Both the position numbers and the translations under genes were made by a program. A stretch of 64,000 nt of DNA from Deinococcales bacterium (GTDB lineage Bacteria; Deinococcota; Deinococci; Deinococcales; JAAFIG01): the NCBI GenBank assembly GCA_025352125.1, contig JANXTZ010000044.1:84345-148344 (forward strand). Reading direction: 5' to 3'. The notes under the pieces are model-generated. The model saw nothing but the letters and a program-made list of their open reading frames with translations, had not been told where the DNA came from and did no database searches. How positions within the stretch are numbered: position 1 is the stretch's first letter; every line of letters starts with the position of its first letter. Positions 42,181 through 51,404 of the stretch are shown here, piece after piece.

Positions 42181-43725
42181 TTATTTACTCGCCTTGGGCA
42201 AGGCTGCCAGGGCTTTGCGGGCGGGTTCGTAACCAAGTTTAAGGGCTTTCTCGAGTTGGACGCGTCCCTCTTCGATGCGTTTGAGGTTTACCAGGGACAC
42301 GCCCCAACCGTACAAAGCTTCTCGAAGGTCGGGTTTTGCGAGCACCGCGTTGCGGAAGATATTCTCGGCGTTGCCCCAATCTTTTGCGCCAAGGTAGGCG
42401 TTGCCGAGGTTGACCGCAGCATCAATGTTTTTGGGGTCAAGGGTCACGGCGCGTTGGAAGGCGTTGACGGCATTGGTGAAATCGCCGAGTTGGTACAGAC
42501 TTAAACCCAACCACTGAAAATTCTGGGCGTTGTCGGGGTTTTGTTCACTCAAGGCTTGAAACTCGAGGCTGGCATCGGAGAACTTGCTGGCAAGGTAGGC
42601 GCTGTGACCGGCAACAAATTGTGCCCTGGCTTTAAGTTTGTCGTCTTTCAGGAATTTCTGGGCTGTTTTGGCAGCCGTGTATGCCTCTGGGTATTTTTGG
42701 AGGCTTTCCTGGGCGTTGGCAATTCCAAGGTAACTTTCGCCGTCGTCGGGGTGTAAGCCTGCGGCGGCACCAAAGTGAATCAAAGCATCGCTGGGTGAAT
42801 CGGGCAGCAACAACACGCCAAGGTTGTATTGCGCCTCGAACAGGTCTGGGTTGGCTTTGGTGGCGGCAGTCAACGAGAAAATGGCATCCTTGGATTTGCC
42901 AGCTTTAAATTCAATCAAACCACGTTTGAAGAACAGCGAGGCTCGAGCTTTTTGGTCTTTGACGACCTCCAAAGACCGGTTGAGTTGCCGAATTGCACGG
43001 TCGTAAATGCCTTGCTCGGCGTAAATATCGGCGACCAGCAAGCTGGCGCTGACATTGCCAGGGTCTTTGTTGAGGATGCTCGAGGCGACCTGAACGGCTT
43101 CGGTTGGACGCCCTGCGTCGGACAGCGCCTGTGCTTTGCCCAGCAACAAGGTTGGATCGCCTGGGCGCAACTCGAGGGCGGCATTGTAGGTGTTCACCAA
43201 GCTTGGATAGTCCTTTTTGAGGCGTTGTTGTGAAGCCAGTGCCAGGTAGGTGTTGACCAGCAAATCGGGTTCGACCTTCAGTTTTTTGCCCGCATCGATG
43301 GCTTTGTTAAAAACGGTGATCGCTTCATCGGGTTTTTGTTGACGTGCCAAAATCACGCCCTGTTGGTAGTAGGGTTCCATGCGTTCGGGCTGAAGGTTCG
43401 AGAGCAAATTGTATTCAAACAGTGATCCGTCCAAATCGCCCAGCTCGTACAGTGCACGACCCAGGTAAAAATGTGCATCGAAACTGTTATAATCGATGGC
43501 TAAGGCATCCTCGAGCACCGATTGTGCCAGGCTTGGTTTACCGACGCACAAGTAACCTTGACCCAGTGAAACCAGGTTGGCGACGCTGCCCTCAGATTTG
43601 ACTTTGGCTTCCAGGGCGGGCACATCTGGGCAATCGGCGGTTTTTTGAGCCAACACGGGCGCGAGTCCCAAGGTCAGTACCGAAATTGCTGCCAGCCTCA
43701 TCCATTTAGAACTTGAATTCTTCAT
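42181..43725 (-). CDS. Exported TPR-repeat protein
   Basis: A 514-aa protein with a signal peptide (AAISVLTLGLAPVLAQ) and about eleven tetratricopeptide repeats, e.g. FDAHFYLGRALYELGDLDGSL, PEYYQQGVILARQQKPDEAI-like units and IDAAVNLGNAYLGAKDWGNA. TPR proteins assemble multi-protein complexes; the periplasmic location and operon with a SPOR protein suggest an envelope scaffold. It is the first gene of the operon. The promoter in the 250-bp upstream gap was not clear. Confidence 0.85.
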   Translation of the reverse strand: MKNSSSKWMRLAAISVLTLGLAPVLAQKTADCPDVPALEAKVKSEGSVANLVSLGQGYLCVGKPSLAQSVLEDALAIDYNSFDAHFYLGRALYELGDLDGSLFEYNLLSNLQPERMEPYYQQGVILARQQKPDEAITVFNKAIDAGKKLKVEPDLLVNTYLALASQQRLKKDYPSLVNTYNAALELRPGDPTLLLGKAQALSDAGRPTEAVQVASSILNKDPGNVSASLLVADIYAEQGIYDRAIRQLNRSLEVVKDQKARASLFFKRGLIEFKAGKSKDAIFSLTAATKANPDLFEAQYNLGVLLLPDSPSDALIHFGAAAGLHPDDGESYLGIANAQESLQKYPEAYTAAKTAQKFLKDDKLKARAQFVAGHSAYLASKFSDASLEFQALSEQNPDNAQNFQWLGLSLYQLGDFTNAVNAFQRAVTLDPKNIDAAVNLGNAYLGAKDWGNAENIFRNAVLAKPDLREALYGWGVSLVNLKRIEEGRVQLEKALKLGYEPARKALAALPKASK

Positions 43726-43975
43726 CGTTAAACCCCCGAAGCACCGTTTTTGGTGTCTATCATGTAACCAATGCAGTTTGAAGTCATGTTATCACAAGTC
43801 CCAAAGCCAAAGAGTGCGTTTCCGTCGTGGCATCTCGAGAATGAAGGGTTGAATAATGCGTGCTGACAGAATCACTTGAACTCATGCAACTAATTATTGT
43901 GTTGGGTCAGAGTCTCAGGTCGTCTCGAACCGCCCATCCTGATGTGCGCAATATTGGTTTGAGAGACTTCAATTT

Positions 43976-44527
43976 ATGCTAAAACAATTCATGGCGATTA
44001 AACCCAAAGAATTGGCGGTGACTGCCGCGTTGCTGGCTGCCGTCGGTGGTGCAGGATTTTGGGCTTTGAAACCCGCCAACAATGACACCACACCATTCAA
44101 ACTCGAGCAAAAACAAATTACGGTAAACGTCGCGGGCGAGGTCAACAAACCAGGCTTGTACACCTTGCCGTTTGGCGCTCGAGCGCAGGTGGCGATTCGG
44201 GCGGCAGGTGGTTACAGCGCAAAAGCCGAGCCAAGCCTGGTCAACCCCGCCGCGATTCTCGAGGACGGTGAGCAGTTGCGCGTCCCAAGCAAAAATGCGC
44301 TTGAACCCTCGAGTGCTGGAACGTCGAGCGCGAGCAATGCCCCAACCGAGCGCATCAACGTCAACACCGCCAGCGCCAGTGAACTCCAGAACCTGCCCGG
44401 CGTCGGTCCAAAAATGGCAGCCAAATTGATTGCGGGCAGACCTTACTCGAGCATGAACGACCTGGATAAAGTCAAAGGCATCGGTCCGAGTATGTTGAAA
44501 AAACTCGAGCCTCGCGTGAAATTCTAA
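43976..44527 (+). CDS. comEA: Competence protein ComEA (SLBB plus helix-hairpin-helix)
   Basis: A 183-aa membrane-anchored DNA-binding protein. It has one N-terminal membrane segment (LAVTAALLAAVGGAGFWAL), a SLBB domain (VNVAGEVNKPGLYTLPFGA), a Ser-rich linker and a C-terminal (HhH)2 unit (INVNTASASELQNLPGVGPKMAAKLIAG; VKGIGPSMLKKLEP). It is the periplasmic receptor for incoming DNA in transformation. comEC starts one base after its stop. ATG 43976 or 43991 could be the start. Confidence 0.9.
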   Translation: MLKQFMAIKPKELAVTAALLAAVGGAGFWALKPANNDTTPFKLEQKQITVNVAGEVNKPGLYTLPFGARAQVAIRAAGGYSAKAEPSLVNPAAILEDGEQLRVPSKNALEPSSAGTSSASNAPTERINVNTASASELQNLPGVGPKMAAKLIAGRPYSSMNDLDKVKGIGPSMLKKLEPRVKF

Positions 44528-44528
44528 A

Positions 44529-46835
44529 ATGAAGCCCAACCCTCATGCCAAGCTTTTCTCGAGTCTGGCGACCTTTCCCGTTTTTGGCGCGGTCGCCTCG
44601 ATCTCAGGAATTTTGCTCGCAGTTGCCGGTGTGTCTCTGGTTTTTGTGGTGCTGTTCGCGGTTGCCATTGCCGCTTTGGGTTTTGGATTCTCAAAGTTGC
44701 AACGCCATACCAGTTTTGCTTTGATGCTGGCAGTGCTGCTGATTCCAATTGGATTCTGGCGCTACAATACCGCCGCGCACCAACCCGACCTGCTCGCCAA
44801 TCTCGAGGGGCGGGTGCTCGAGTTTGAAGGCTATTTTGACGGACGCGTGTTGTACACCAATCGCGGTGGCTTGAGTGTCTCGCCACGCAAAGATTTGACT
44901 CCAGGGCGGTGGCGCGTCAAAGGCAGGCTCGAGGCAATCAGTTGGTACAGGAATCCTGGCGCGTTTGACCTTGGCGCGTGGCTGGCGCGACGTGGGGTGC
45001 TTCACAGCTTGAGACTCAACTCGAGTACACGGTTGCCTGGACAGACAATCCTCGAGCCAGCCCGCGCACATTTGGAGGCTGGAGTCAAAGCCAACCTGCA
45101 ACCTCGAGAGGCTGCCTTCATGAACGCCCTGATCCTTGGTGAAACCGATGATCTCTCGAGCCTTCCCGAACTCGAGAATGGTTTGACCTGGCGCGACGTT
45201 TTTGCGCGTTCTGGCTTGTCGCACATTCTGGCGCTCTCGGGGCAGCAAGTCACGCTGCTTGTTGCCGCACTCGGCTTGGTGCTGGCATTCTTGGGCGTTT
45301 GGCGTTATCCAGCCCTGATTGGACTGCTTGTGTTTTACACCCTCGTCACTGGTGCAAGTCCCAGCGTCACTCGAGCCGCACTGATGGGCGTGGCGGTCTT
45401 GATATCACAGTGGCTCGGTCGCGGCAAACTCGAGGTCATGCCCACCATTGGTTTAAGTGTCATTTTTGCCTTGCTGTTCGAGCCAAAATGGTTGTTTGAC
45501 CTCGGCTTTCAGCTCTCATATTTGGCTGTCATCGGCATGGCGTTGTTCTTGCCGCCCGTTCAAGTCTGGCTCGAGAAACGCTCCAAACCCATTCGATTCA
45601 TGGGCGGCGCTTTTGCCGTGACCTTCGGCGCTCAAGCCTTGACCCTGCCGATTGCGACCTCGAGCTTCGGGTTGATTCCGTTGTTCTCGCCTTTCGTGAA
45701 TTTGTTTGCCGAATTTTTGGCTGTGGTTCTCGTGCCAATCGGATTTTTGGCGGCAGCACTCGGCGCTGGCTTGGGCGCAATCGTCAACCTCATCACCCAA
45801 CCTTTCGCCTGGTTGTTGCTCGAGCTGGCACACATTTTCGCGTACTCGCCCGCCCTCGAATGGGGACGCATCTCGGGCGCGGGAATGCTGGCGTATTACG
45901 CGGTGATTGCCGCGATTGGTTTGGCGCTCTACGGAAAATTACGCTTTCAACTGGCGCTGGTGGTCTTGATTGCCGCCGTCATCGTCACAGGTTTGCTCGG
46001 CAAACGCCCCCATCACGAAATTGTGTACTTTGACGTGCATCAAGGCGACTCGAGTTTGATCCGCCTGCCCGAAGGCGACATTCTGATTGATGGCGGCGGC
46101 ACACCACGCGGCGATTTTGACATGGGCGCTCGAGTGATCGTGCCAGCTTTACGCGCGATGGGCGTAAAACGACTTCGTGCCGTGATTGCCACCCACGCCG
46201 ACAGCGATCATATTGAAGGTTTGAATGCCGTGCTCGCCAAAGTCCCAACCGACATCATGCTGATTGGACATGACAAAGTTATTGGGCTAGACCCATTCTG
46301 GGATGCACTCAAAACCAGTGCTGAACTCTCGAGAATCCCAATTAAAGAAGTCAGACGCGGTGAAACCTGGCAGCTTGGCGAGGCGACCATTTCGTTCCTT
46401 TCTCCCAGTGATGAAGTCAGCCCCGAAGACAACCCGAACAGCGTCGTCTGCACCCTCGAGTATCACGGGCACAAAAGCCTATTTTTGGGCGATGCACCCA
46501 GCGAAATTGAGGCACAAATCCATCCTGGCAAGCTCGATGTGTTAAAACTCGCGCATCACGGTTCACGTTTTTCGAACAGCGAAGAACTGCTTGATAAAAC
46601 CCGCCCCAGCATTGCGATCATCTCGAGCGGCGCAGAGAACACTTACGGACATCCAAACGCCGAGGTTTTAAACCGCGTGAAACGCCACAACATGCGCGTT
46701 TTCCGAACAGACCGCGACGGCGCGATTCATTACGATCTGGAAACGGGTGCGATCACGCTCGAGCATCCAAATGATAAGGCTGGAACTATTGGTATTGCAG
46801 GAAAACGTCCTCGAGCACGGGTGAGCACACCGTAA
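44529..46835 (+). CDS. comEC: DNA uptake channel ComEC/Rec2
   Basis: 768 aa. N-terminal membrane helices and an OB-fold region (GRVLEFEGYFDGRVLYTNRG), the Competence domain (GLSHILALSGQQVTLLVAALGL-type segment, with LSGQ), about ten membrane helices in all, and a C-terminal metallo-beta-lactamase domain (HADSDHIEGL; LAHHGSRFSNSEELL). It forms the inner-membrane pore for single-stranded DNA. The order comEA-comEC and the PilF gene at 20.6 kb imply that the organism is transformable. Confidence 0.93.
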   Translation: MKPNPHAKLFSSLATFPVFGAVASISGILLAVAGVSLVFVVLFAVAIAALGFGFSKLQRHTSFALMLAVLLIPIGFWRYNTAAHQPDLLANLEGRVLEFEGYFDGRVLYTNRGGLSVSPRKDLTPGRWRVKGRLEAISWYRNPGAFDLGAWLARRGVLHSLRLNSSTRLPGQTILEPARAHLEAGVKANLQPREAAFMNALILGETDDLSSLPELENGLTWRDVFARSGLSHILALSGQQVTLLVAALGLVLAFLGVWRYPALIGLLVFYTLVTGASPSVTRAALMGVAVLISQWLGRGKLEVMPTIGLSVIFALLFEPKWLFDLGFQLSYLAVIGMALFLPPVQVWLEKRSKPIRFMGGAFAVTFGAQALTLPIATSSFGLIPLFSPFVNLFAEFLAVVLVPIGFLAAALGAGLGAIVNLITQPFAWLLLELAHIFAYSPALEWGRISGAGMLAYYAVIAAIGLALYGKLRFQLALVVLIAAVIVTGLLGKRPHHEIVYFDVHQGDSSLIRLPEGDILIDGGGTPRGDFDMGARVIVPALRAMGVKRLRAVIATHADSDHIEGLNAVLAKVPTDIMLIGHDKVIGLDPFWDALKTSAELSRIPIKEVRRGETWQLGEATISFLSPSDEVSPEDNPNSVVCTLEYHGHKSLFLGDAPSEIEAQIHPGKLDVLKLAHHGSRFSNSEELLDKTRPSIAIISSGAENTYGHPNAEVLNRVKRHNMRVFRTDRDGAIHYDLETGAITLEHPNDKAGTIGIAGKRPRARVSTP

Positions 46836-46856
46836 AGAAAATCGGAAAGGTTTAAT

Positions 46857-47277
46857 TTGAAACTCGATCACGGAGTTGCCTCGCTTACCACAATCGCAAT
46901 GGTCATCAATGCGGCGTTTGGTGGATTGGCTGTATTTATATTTCTGTACTCTAGCTTGGACAGCGCAAATTCGAGATATGCACAAGCCTTGGGAATCACC
47001 ACATTTTTTTGTGGGAAGCGTATTGCTACTTGACCTTGGTATGTTATTCAAAATCATGAACATCAGTCTGCGGAAAGGAGTCTTGCGGATATTGGATTGG
47101 AAATTCTTGCAGGTTGGCTCGATACTTACCTTACTTGGGTCTGTTGGGTTTTCGAGCATGATTTTTTGGGTCTCAGGAATCCAAATTTTTACTTTGTTGA
47201 TGGTGCTTGGTATGGTCCTGGTACGACTGGCGTTGTTCGCTTTGAACAATCAAGGACGCAATTCTGAAAGTTCTTGA
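46857..47277 (+). pseudogene. Four-helix membrane protein broken by a T7 homopolymer frameshift
   Basis: The frame from TTG 46857 (LDHGVASLTTIAMVINAAF, then AVFIFLYSSLDSA) runs into a stop at 47033, while hydrophobic sequence continues in another frame to 47277 (VGSVLLLDLGMLFKIMNISL; VGSILTLLGSVGFSSMIFWV; LLMVLGMVLVRLALFAL). The frames meet in seven T at 47004-47010; six T would give one protein of about 140 aa with four membrane segments. No family is recognised. Either a mutation, a switchable tract or an assembly error. Confidence 0.6.
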
Positions 47278-47381
47278 AATATTGGCTCGAGCAGGTGACT
47301 GATGAAGATTACTTGAACCTCGAAAAGCCTTTCTAACGCGACATTTATCGCTCGAGCCTAAAACCATGTCAAAATGATCTC

Positions 47382-48404
47382 ATGAAAGTTCTTGTCACTG
47401 GCGGCGCAGGTTACATTGGCAGCACGATTGCAAGCGCTCTCGAGGAGAGCGGGCATATTCCAATCATTTTAGACAGTTTGGTTCGTGGTCGTGCCGAATT
47501 CGTGCATGGTCGTGCGTTTTACCAGGGTGATATTGCGGATGCAAGTTTGCTCGAGCGCATCTTTCAAGACCATCCCGAAATCGTGGCGTGTGTGCATTGT
47601 GCGGCGTTGATTCTTGTTCCTGAATCAGTGGCGCAACCGTACTTGTATTACACCGAGAACGTCGCCAAAAGCCTCGAATTGTTCAAAAACCTGAACGCCC
47701 TGGGTTGCAACCGTGTGGTTTTCAGCTCGAGCGCCAGCATTTACGAGATCAGCGATGGCTCTCAAGTCACCGAGGATTCTCGAGTCAACGCGAAAAGTCC
47801 TTACGCGCGAACCAAGCAAATCATGGAAATGGTGCTCGAGGATTTTTCCAAGGCTTACGGTTTAAATGCGATTGTGCTGCGTTATTTCAACCCGATTGGC
47901 GCTGATCCAAAAATGCGTTCTGGAATGCAGATCAAAGCGGTGTCGCACATTGTTCCCAAACTGGTCGAGGTGGCAATGGGACGCGAGGCGGTCTTCAAAG
48001 TTCATGGCACGCACTACCCAACCAGAGACGGCACGGCGGTTCGGGATTACCTGCACATCTGGGATTTGGCGATGGCGCACGTCAAAGCGGTTGAAGAGTT
48101 CGACAATGCGCTAATCAAACACCGTGCCAACACGGGTGACTCGAGTCTCGGGTTTTTAATCATAAACCTTGGCACCGGCAAAGGCGTGACCGTGCGTGAA
48201 TTGGTGGCGGCGTTCGAACGCGTCTACGGCAAGCCAGTGCCAACCGAGGACCATCCGCCGCGCCCTGGCGATGTCGCGGGCGTTTACGCCAACCCAGACC
48301 GTGCGCTCGAGTTGATCGGTTGGAAGGTGCAGCGAACCATCGACGAGGGCATTTCGACCTCGCTCGAGTGGGGAAGACGCCGCAAGGACATGCTCGGGTA
48401 CTAA
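47382..48404 (+). CDS. galE: UDP-glucose 4-epimerase
   Basis: A 340-aa extended short-chain dehydrogenase: NAD motif VTGGAGYIGSTIA, VHCAALILVPESV, catalytic Ser/Tyr/Lys in VFSSSASIYE and SPYARTKQIMEMV, LRYFNPIGADP, and YPTRDGTAVRDYLHIWDLA. It interconverts UDP-galactose and UDP-glucose for surface polysaccharides. Its stop overlaps the convergent gene by 4 nt. No sugar operon surrounds it. Confidence 0.92.
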   Translation: MKVLVTGGAGYIGSTIASALEESGHIPIILDSLVRGRAEFVHGRAFYQGDIADASLLERIFQDHPEIVACVHCAALILVPESVAQPYLYYTENVAKSLELFKNLNALGCNRVVFSSSASIYEISDGSQVTEDSRVNAKSPYARTKQIMEMVLEDFSKAYGLNAIVLRYFNPIGADPKMRSGMQIKAVSHIVPKLVEVAMGREAVFKVHGTHYPTRDGTAVRDYLHIWDLAMAHVKAVEEFDNALIKHRANTGDSSLGFLIINLGTGKGVTVRELVAAFERVYGKPVPTEDHPPRPGDVAGVYANPDRALELIGWKVQRTIDEGISTSLEWGRRRKDMLGY

Positions 48405-48832
48405 TCGTAATCTTGAAACTCGGGTTTTGGTTTTTTGGCGGCTTGTTTGGCGCGTTTTTCACTCGCCAGTTGCTCGAGCAGCGAATGGGTGCGCTCGAGC
48501 GAGCCAGTCAGGGTTTCTTTGGCTTCAATCACGGTTTCCTCGAGCAGCAAATCGCGGTATTTTGCCCATTCTGAGTTGTCGGTTTGCAAGGTTTTCAGGC
48601 TGGAGGCGGTGCTGAGCCAGCCCAAAAGCGGTTCGGTGGTGTCAATGTCGCGTTCCTCGAGTGCGGCTTTTGCCAGTTCGACGGTTGGTTCGTTGTTGTT
48701 CATCCAATGATGCAGCGCCTTGGCTTTGACATCCAGAATCTCGAGCACCATGTCTTCAAAACCCTCAGTATCCAGAACCGCCTCGAGAAAGGCGTCTGGC
48801 GTGATTTGGGTTTTGCTCTGGCGTTTTGCCAT
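48401..48832 (-). CDS. Hypothetical protein, charged and helical
   Basis: A 143-aa soluble protein, rich in Glu, Lys, Leu and Ala, predicted almost wholly helical, ending in a basic KRAKQAAKKPKPEFQDYD tail. I do not recognise it. ATG 48832 and steady codon use through the frame support coding; CTCGAG sites inside it fall in the usual LE and SS reading frames. It is convergent with galE and upstream of nothing on its own strand. Confidence 0.55.
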   Translation of the reverse strand: MAKRQSKTQITPDAFLEAVLDTEGFEDMVLEILDVKAKALHHWMNNNEPTVELAKAALEERDIDTTEPLLGWLSTASSLKTLQTDNSEWAKYRDLLLEETVIEAKETLTGSLERTHSLLEQLASEKRAKQAAKKPKPEFQDYD

Positions 48833-48996
48833 GAACGTATTTTACACTTGGTGTTTGAAACGGTGAGGTGTGAATCGATGGCATTTTTGTGACAATTTAT
48901 AAGCGCAAACTTTTTTGACCAGCACGCAAATTTGAACTCGAGTCGCAATCTGGCAGCCAGGTCTTGTTCAATACCAAATGATTTTTGCCAAAACCA

Positions 48997-49004
48997 TATA
49001 GACT
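48997..49004 (+). promoter_or_regulatory. -10 box of the hydrolase gene, leaderless
   Basis: TATAGACT; the TAGACT register ends 7 nt before ATG 49012. There is no ribosome site. Confidence 0.45.
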
Positions 49005-49011
49005 GCACGTC

Positions 49012-50175
49012 ATGAACAAAATTGTATTGATGGTCGGTTCAAGCCTCGCGCTTGCCACTGCGGTCATGACCTCCGATGTCAACGCCGCCCCGCGCCCTGA
49101 CGCTCCACCAATGGCACTTCGCGGCACACACTCTGTTGGCGTGCGTACCCTGCAAATTCTCGATGCCAGCCGCAAATGCCCGCTGACGCTCGAGGTTTGG
49201 TATCCAGCCAAACTCGAGGCGAACCAACTGGAAAGTACCGTGTACAAAGCCGTGATTGGCGGCACCCACTTTGACATGCCAGGACAAGCTTTTAGAGACG
49301 CAAACGCCGAGGCGGGCAAATTCCCCCTGGTCATCCTCTCGCACGGACAGGCAGGCTCGAGGTACGTCATGACGTACCTGACCGAACACCTCGCCTCGCA
49401 AGGTTTTGTGGTTGCCGCCATTGACCACACGGGAAGCACCTACGACGACATCACACCGCCAGCTTACATCTCGAGTCTGGTGGATCGCCCGATTGATGTG
49501 CTTTTTAGCATTGATGAGGTTGCCAAAGCAGTGCCAACTGCCGACGGTAACAATGTCGCCTTGATGGGGTACAGCTACGGTGGCTACACTGCTCTGAATG
49601 CCGCTGGTATTGGTCTGGACAAAGCCAACCTGAGCGATTACTGCAAAACCAGCAACAACGAAGGACCCTGTTTTGCACTGCCGTACTTTGATGGTGTCAC
49701 CCCTGCCCGAGGCTCGAGCATCGTCAAACCCGACCCTCGAGTCAAAGCCGTGTTTGTCATGTCGCCCTACGGAATTCCGTGGTTGAGCGCCGAACAACTG
49801 AAAGCCATGCGCGTGCCGTTGTTCATTGGCGGCGGCGAGAATGATGACGTTGCCGTGTACAAGCGCGATGCGCAACAAGCCTTCAATCTGTCTGGCTCGA
49901 GCACCAAATACCTGTTGTCGCTGGCATCCGCCTCGCACAACATTTTTACCAACAACCCACCCGAATCGGTCAGAAGCAACTGGACCGATTATGAACGTTG
50001 GTTTGAACCCGTCTGGGACCGTGAACGTGCGAACGACATTGCCAAACACTTTGCAGCAGCCTTCTTGAAGCAAAACCTTTTGAAAGACTCGAGCATGGAT
50101 CAATACTTGACCAACAAACTCAATGGTTTCTTGCCACGCACGACCATCGGTGTGCGCCTCGAGACTGGGAAGTAA
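49012..50175 (+). CDS. Exported alpha/beta hydrolase (PAF-acetylhydrolase-like)
   Basis: A 387-aa protein with a signal peptide (LALATAVMTSDVNA). The hydrolase fold is clear: RKCPLTLEVWYPAKLEAN, PLVILSHGQAGSRYVMTYL (oxyanion strand), nucleophile elbow ALMGYSYGGYTALNA (GxSxG), acid region PLFIGGGENDDV and a His in SASHNIFTNN. Such dienelactone-hydrolase/PAF-acetylhydrolase-like enzymes cleave esters in the periplasm or outside the cell. The substrate is unknown. It is a single gene with a leaderless start. Confidence 0.82.
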   Translation: MNKIVLMVGSSLALATAVMTSDVNAAPRPDAPPMALRGTHSVGVRTLQILDASRKCPLTLEVWYPAKLEANQLESTVYKAVIGGTHFDMPGQAFRDANAEAGKFPLVILSHGQAGSRYVMTYLTEHLASQGFVVAAIDHTGSTYDDITPPAYISSLVDRPIDVLFSIDEVAKAVPTADGNNVALMGYSYGGYTALNAAGIGLDKANLSDYCKTSNNEGPCFALPYFDGVTPARGSSIVKPDPRVKAVFVMSPYGIPWLSAEQLKAMRVPLFIGGGENDDVAVYKRDAQQAFNLSGSSTKYLLSLASASHNIFTNNPPESVRSNWTDYERWFEPVWDRERANDIAKHFAAAFLKQNLLKDSSMDQYLTNKLNGFLPRTTIGVRLETGK

Positions 50176-50383
50176 AAACTGTTGAAAGTAGAGGTTAGAG
50201 AGCAAGAGAACATCCCCATTTCAACTCGAGGTGGGGTGTTTGCTTTTAAACCGCACGAATTCAAGTTTGAACTGGTTTGCTCTTAAAGGTTGAAATCTTG
50301 GACGAATCAAGTTGCTATTAAATCCCACTCGAGCAAGTCGTTCAGCCATGTGGTCCAAGTTTTAACCGATCACGCTGCAACAC

Positions 50384-50415
50384 CAAAAACCGCCTCGAGA
50401 AATTCTCGAGGCGGT
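50384..50415 (-). terminator. Terminator of the cold-shock gene
   Basis: ACCGCCTCGAGA pairs with TCTCGAGGCGGT around a 3-nt loop, followed on the minus strand by TTTTT. CTCGAG occurs on both arms. Confidence 0.88.
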
Positions 50416-50432
50416 AGCGTGGTTGAGGTCAA

Positions 50433-50642
50433 TTAAAGAACTGTAACGTTAACAGCCTGCGGACCTTTGCCGTTCTTGCCCTCTTCGCTCTCGAAGGTCA
50501 CGCGTTGACCCTCTTCGAGGTTACGGTAGCCCGAACCCTTGATCGCCGAAAAGTGGACGAACAAATCTTTTCCACCCTCGTTTGGCGTGATGAACCCAAA
50601 GCCTTTTTCACCGTTGAACCACTTCACTGTACCTTCTGGCAT
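50433..50642 (-). CDS. Cold-shock domain protein
   Basis: A 69-aa CspA-type OB-fold RNA chaperone: [20 protein letters not shown] with RNP1 KGFGFI, and DLFVHFSAI with RNP2. It melts RNA structure in cold or growth transitions. ATG 50642 is chosen over the longer open frame because all homologues start MxxGTVKWFN. A leader of about 80 nt, typical of csp genes, separates it from the extended -10 promoter at 50732-50740. Confidence 0.95.
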   Translation of the reverse strand: MPEGTVKWFNGEKGFGFITPNEGGKDLFVHFSAIKGSGYRNLEEGQRVTFESEEGKNGKGPQAVNVTVL

Positions 50643-50731
50643 TTGATGCCTTTCCGCACGAACTGCAAAAACAGCGTGCCCAGCCATAACAGACTGGCAT
50701 TCCCTAACGTGTACCGTTCTGGAATGATCAA

Positions 50732-50740
50732 ACTATAGCA
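50732..50740 (-). promoter_or_regulatory. Extended -10 promoter of the cold-shock gene
   Basis: Minus strand TGCTATAGT: TGn plus -10 TATAGT (50732-50737). The long 5' leader it implies may have cold-dependent structure. Confidence 0.6.
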
Positions 50741-50886
50741 CAAGAATTTCAAAATGGTATATTTAACTTTGCTGAAGGTGGCAATGCGAGCGTCAGATCG
50801 AGAAGTTTTAGCGTTCCTCGTGCTTTGAGAACGCCACCGACTTTATTTGGTTGCGTCAAACTTGGCTGCTGAAAGAAGAAGCGTAT

Positions 50887-51297
50887 TTATGGTTTTGGTG
50901 GTTGCACTGGCGGTTGGCAATCTGGGATTGCACCTGTGATGTTCAAGGTCAGCCCGGTTTGATTTGCCTGATAACCCAGTGTTGTGGCGGTCAAAACACC
51001 GTTTAAGTAAGGTTGGGCATCTTGGGTGACGAATGGCAGTTTGAAAAACTTGTCGCACAAACGCACGGTGGCTTCATTCGGTTCGATCTTGATGACACTC
51101 GCGCCCAGGGCTACCAGAAAATGTTTGGGCGAGATGAACAAAATCTTGTCGTCCACAAATCCCGTCAAGCTCGAGTGTCTGCCGTTGAAATTCAGGCAGA
51201 TGGCATCAGCCAAAGCCGCGCCCATTAGAACCGTGCCGATGGTCAAAACGTTGACAACACGTTTCACAATTCCCCTTTTGAAGCTCGAGTCGCTCAT
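50887..51297 (-). CDS. Exported protein of unknown function
   Basis: A 136-aa protein with a signal peptide or anchor (VVNVLTIGTVLMGAALADA) and a beta-rich body with two Cys (AICLNFNG; LCDKFFKLPF), ending CQPPVQPPKP. I recognise no family. ATG 51297 is chosen because the -10 box TAGGAT ends 5 nt upstream, i.e. a leaderless start; the frame extends further but lacks support. It is divergent from the amidohydrolase gene. Confidence 0.55.
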   Translation of the reverse strand: MSDSSFKRGIVKRVVNVLTIGTVLMGAALADAICLNFNGRHSSLTGFVDDKILFISPKHFLVALGASVIKIEPNEATVRLCDKFFKLPFVTQDAQPYLNGVLTATTLGYQANQTGLTLNITGAIPDCQPPVQPPKP

Positions 51298-51404
51298 GCC
51301 GTATCCTAAACCCTCAGATTGTTTTTGCAAGCAGTTTCATAAAACCAGGCGTCAATCACGTCTCAATTTCAGTTACAATCAATTGTTTCACTTGGGGAGC
51401 AAAC

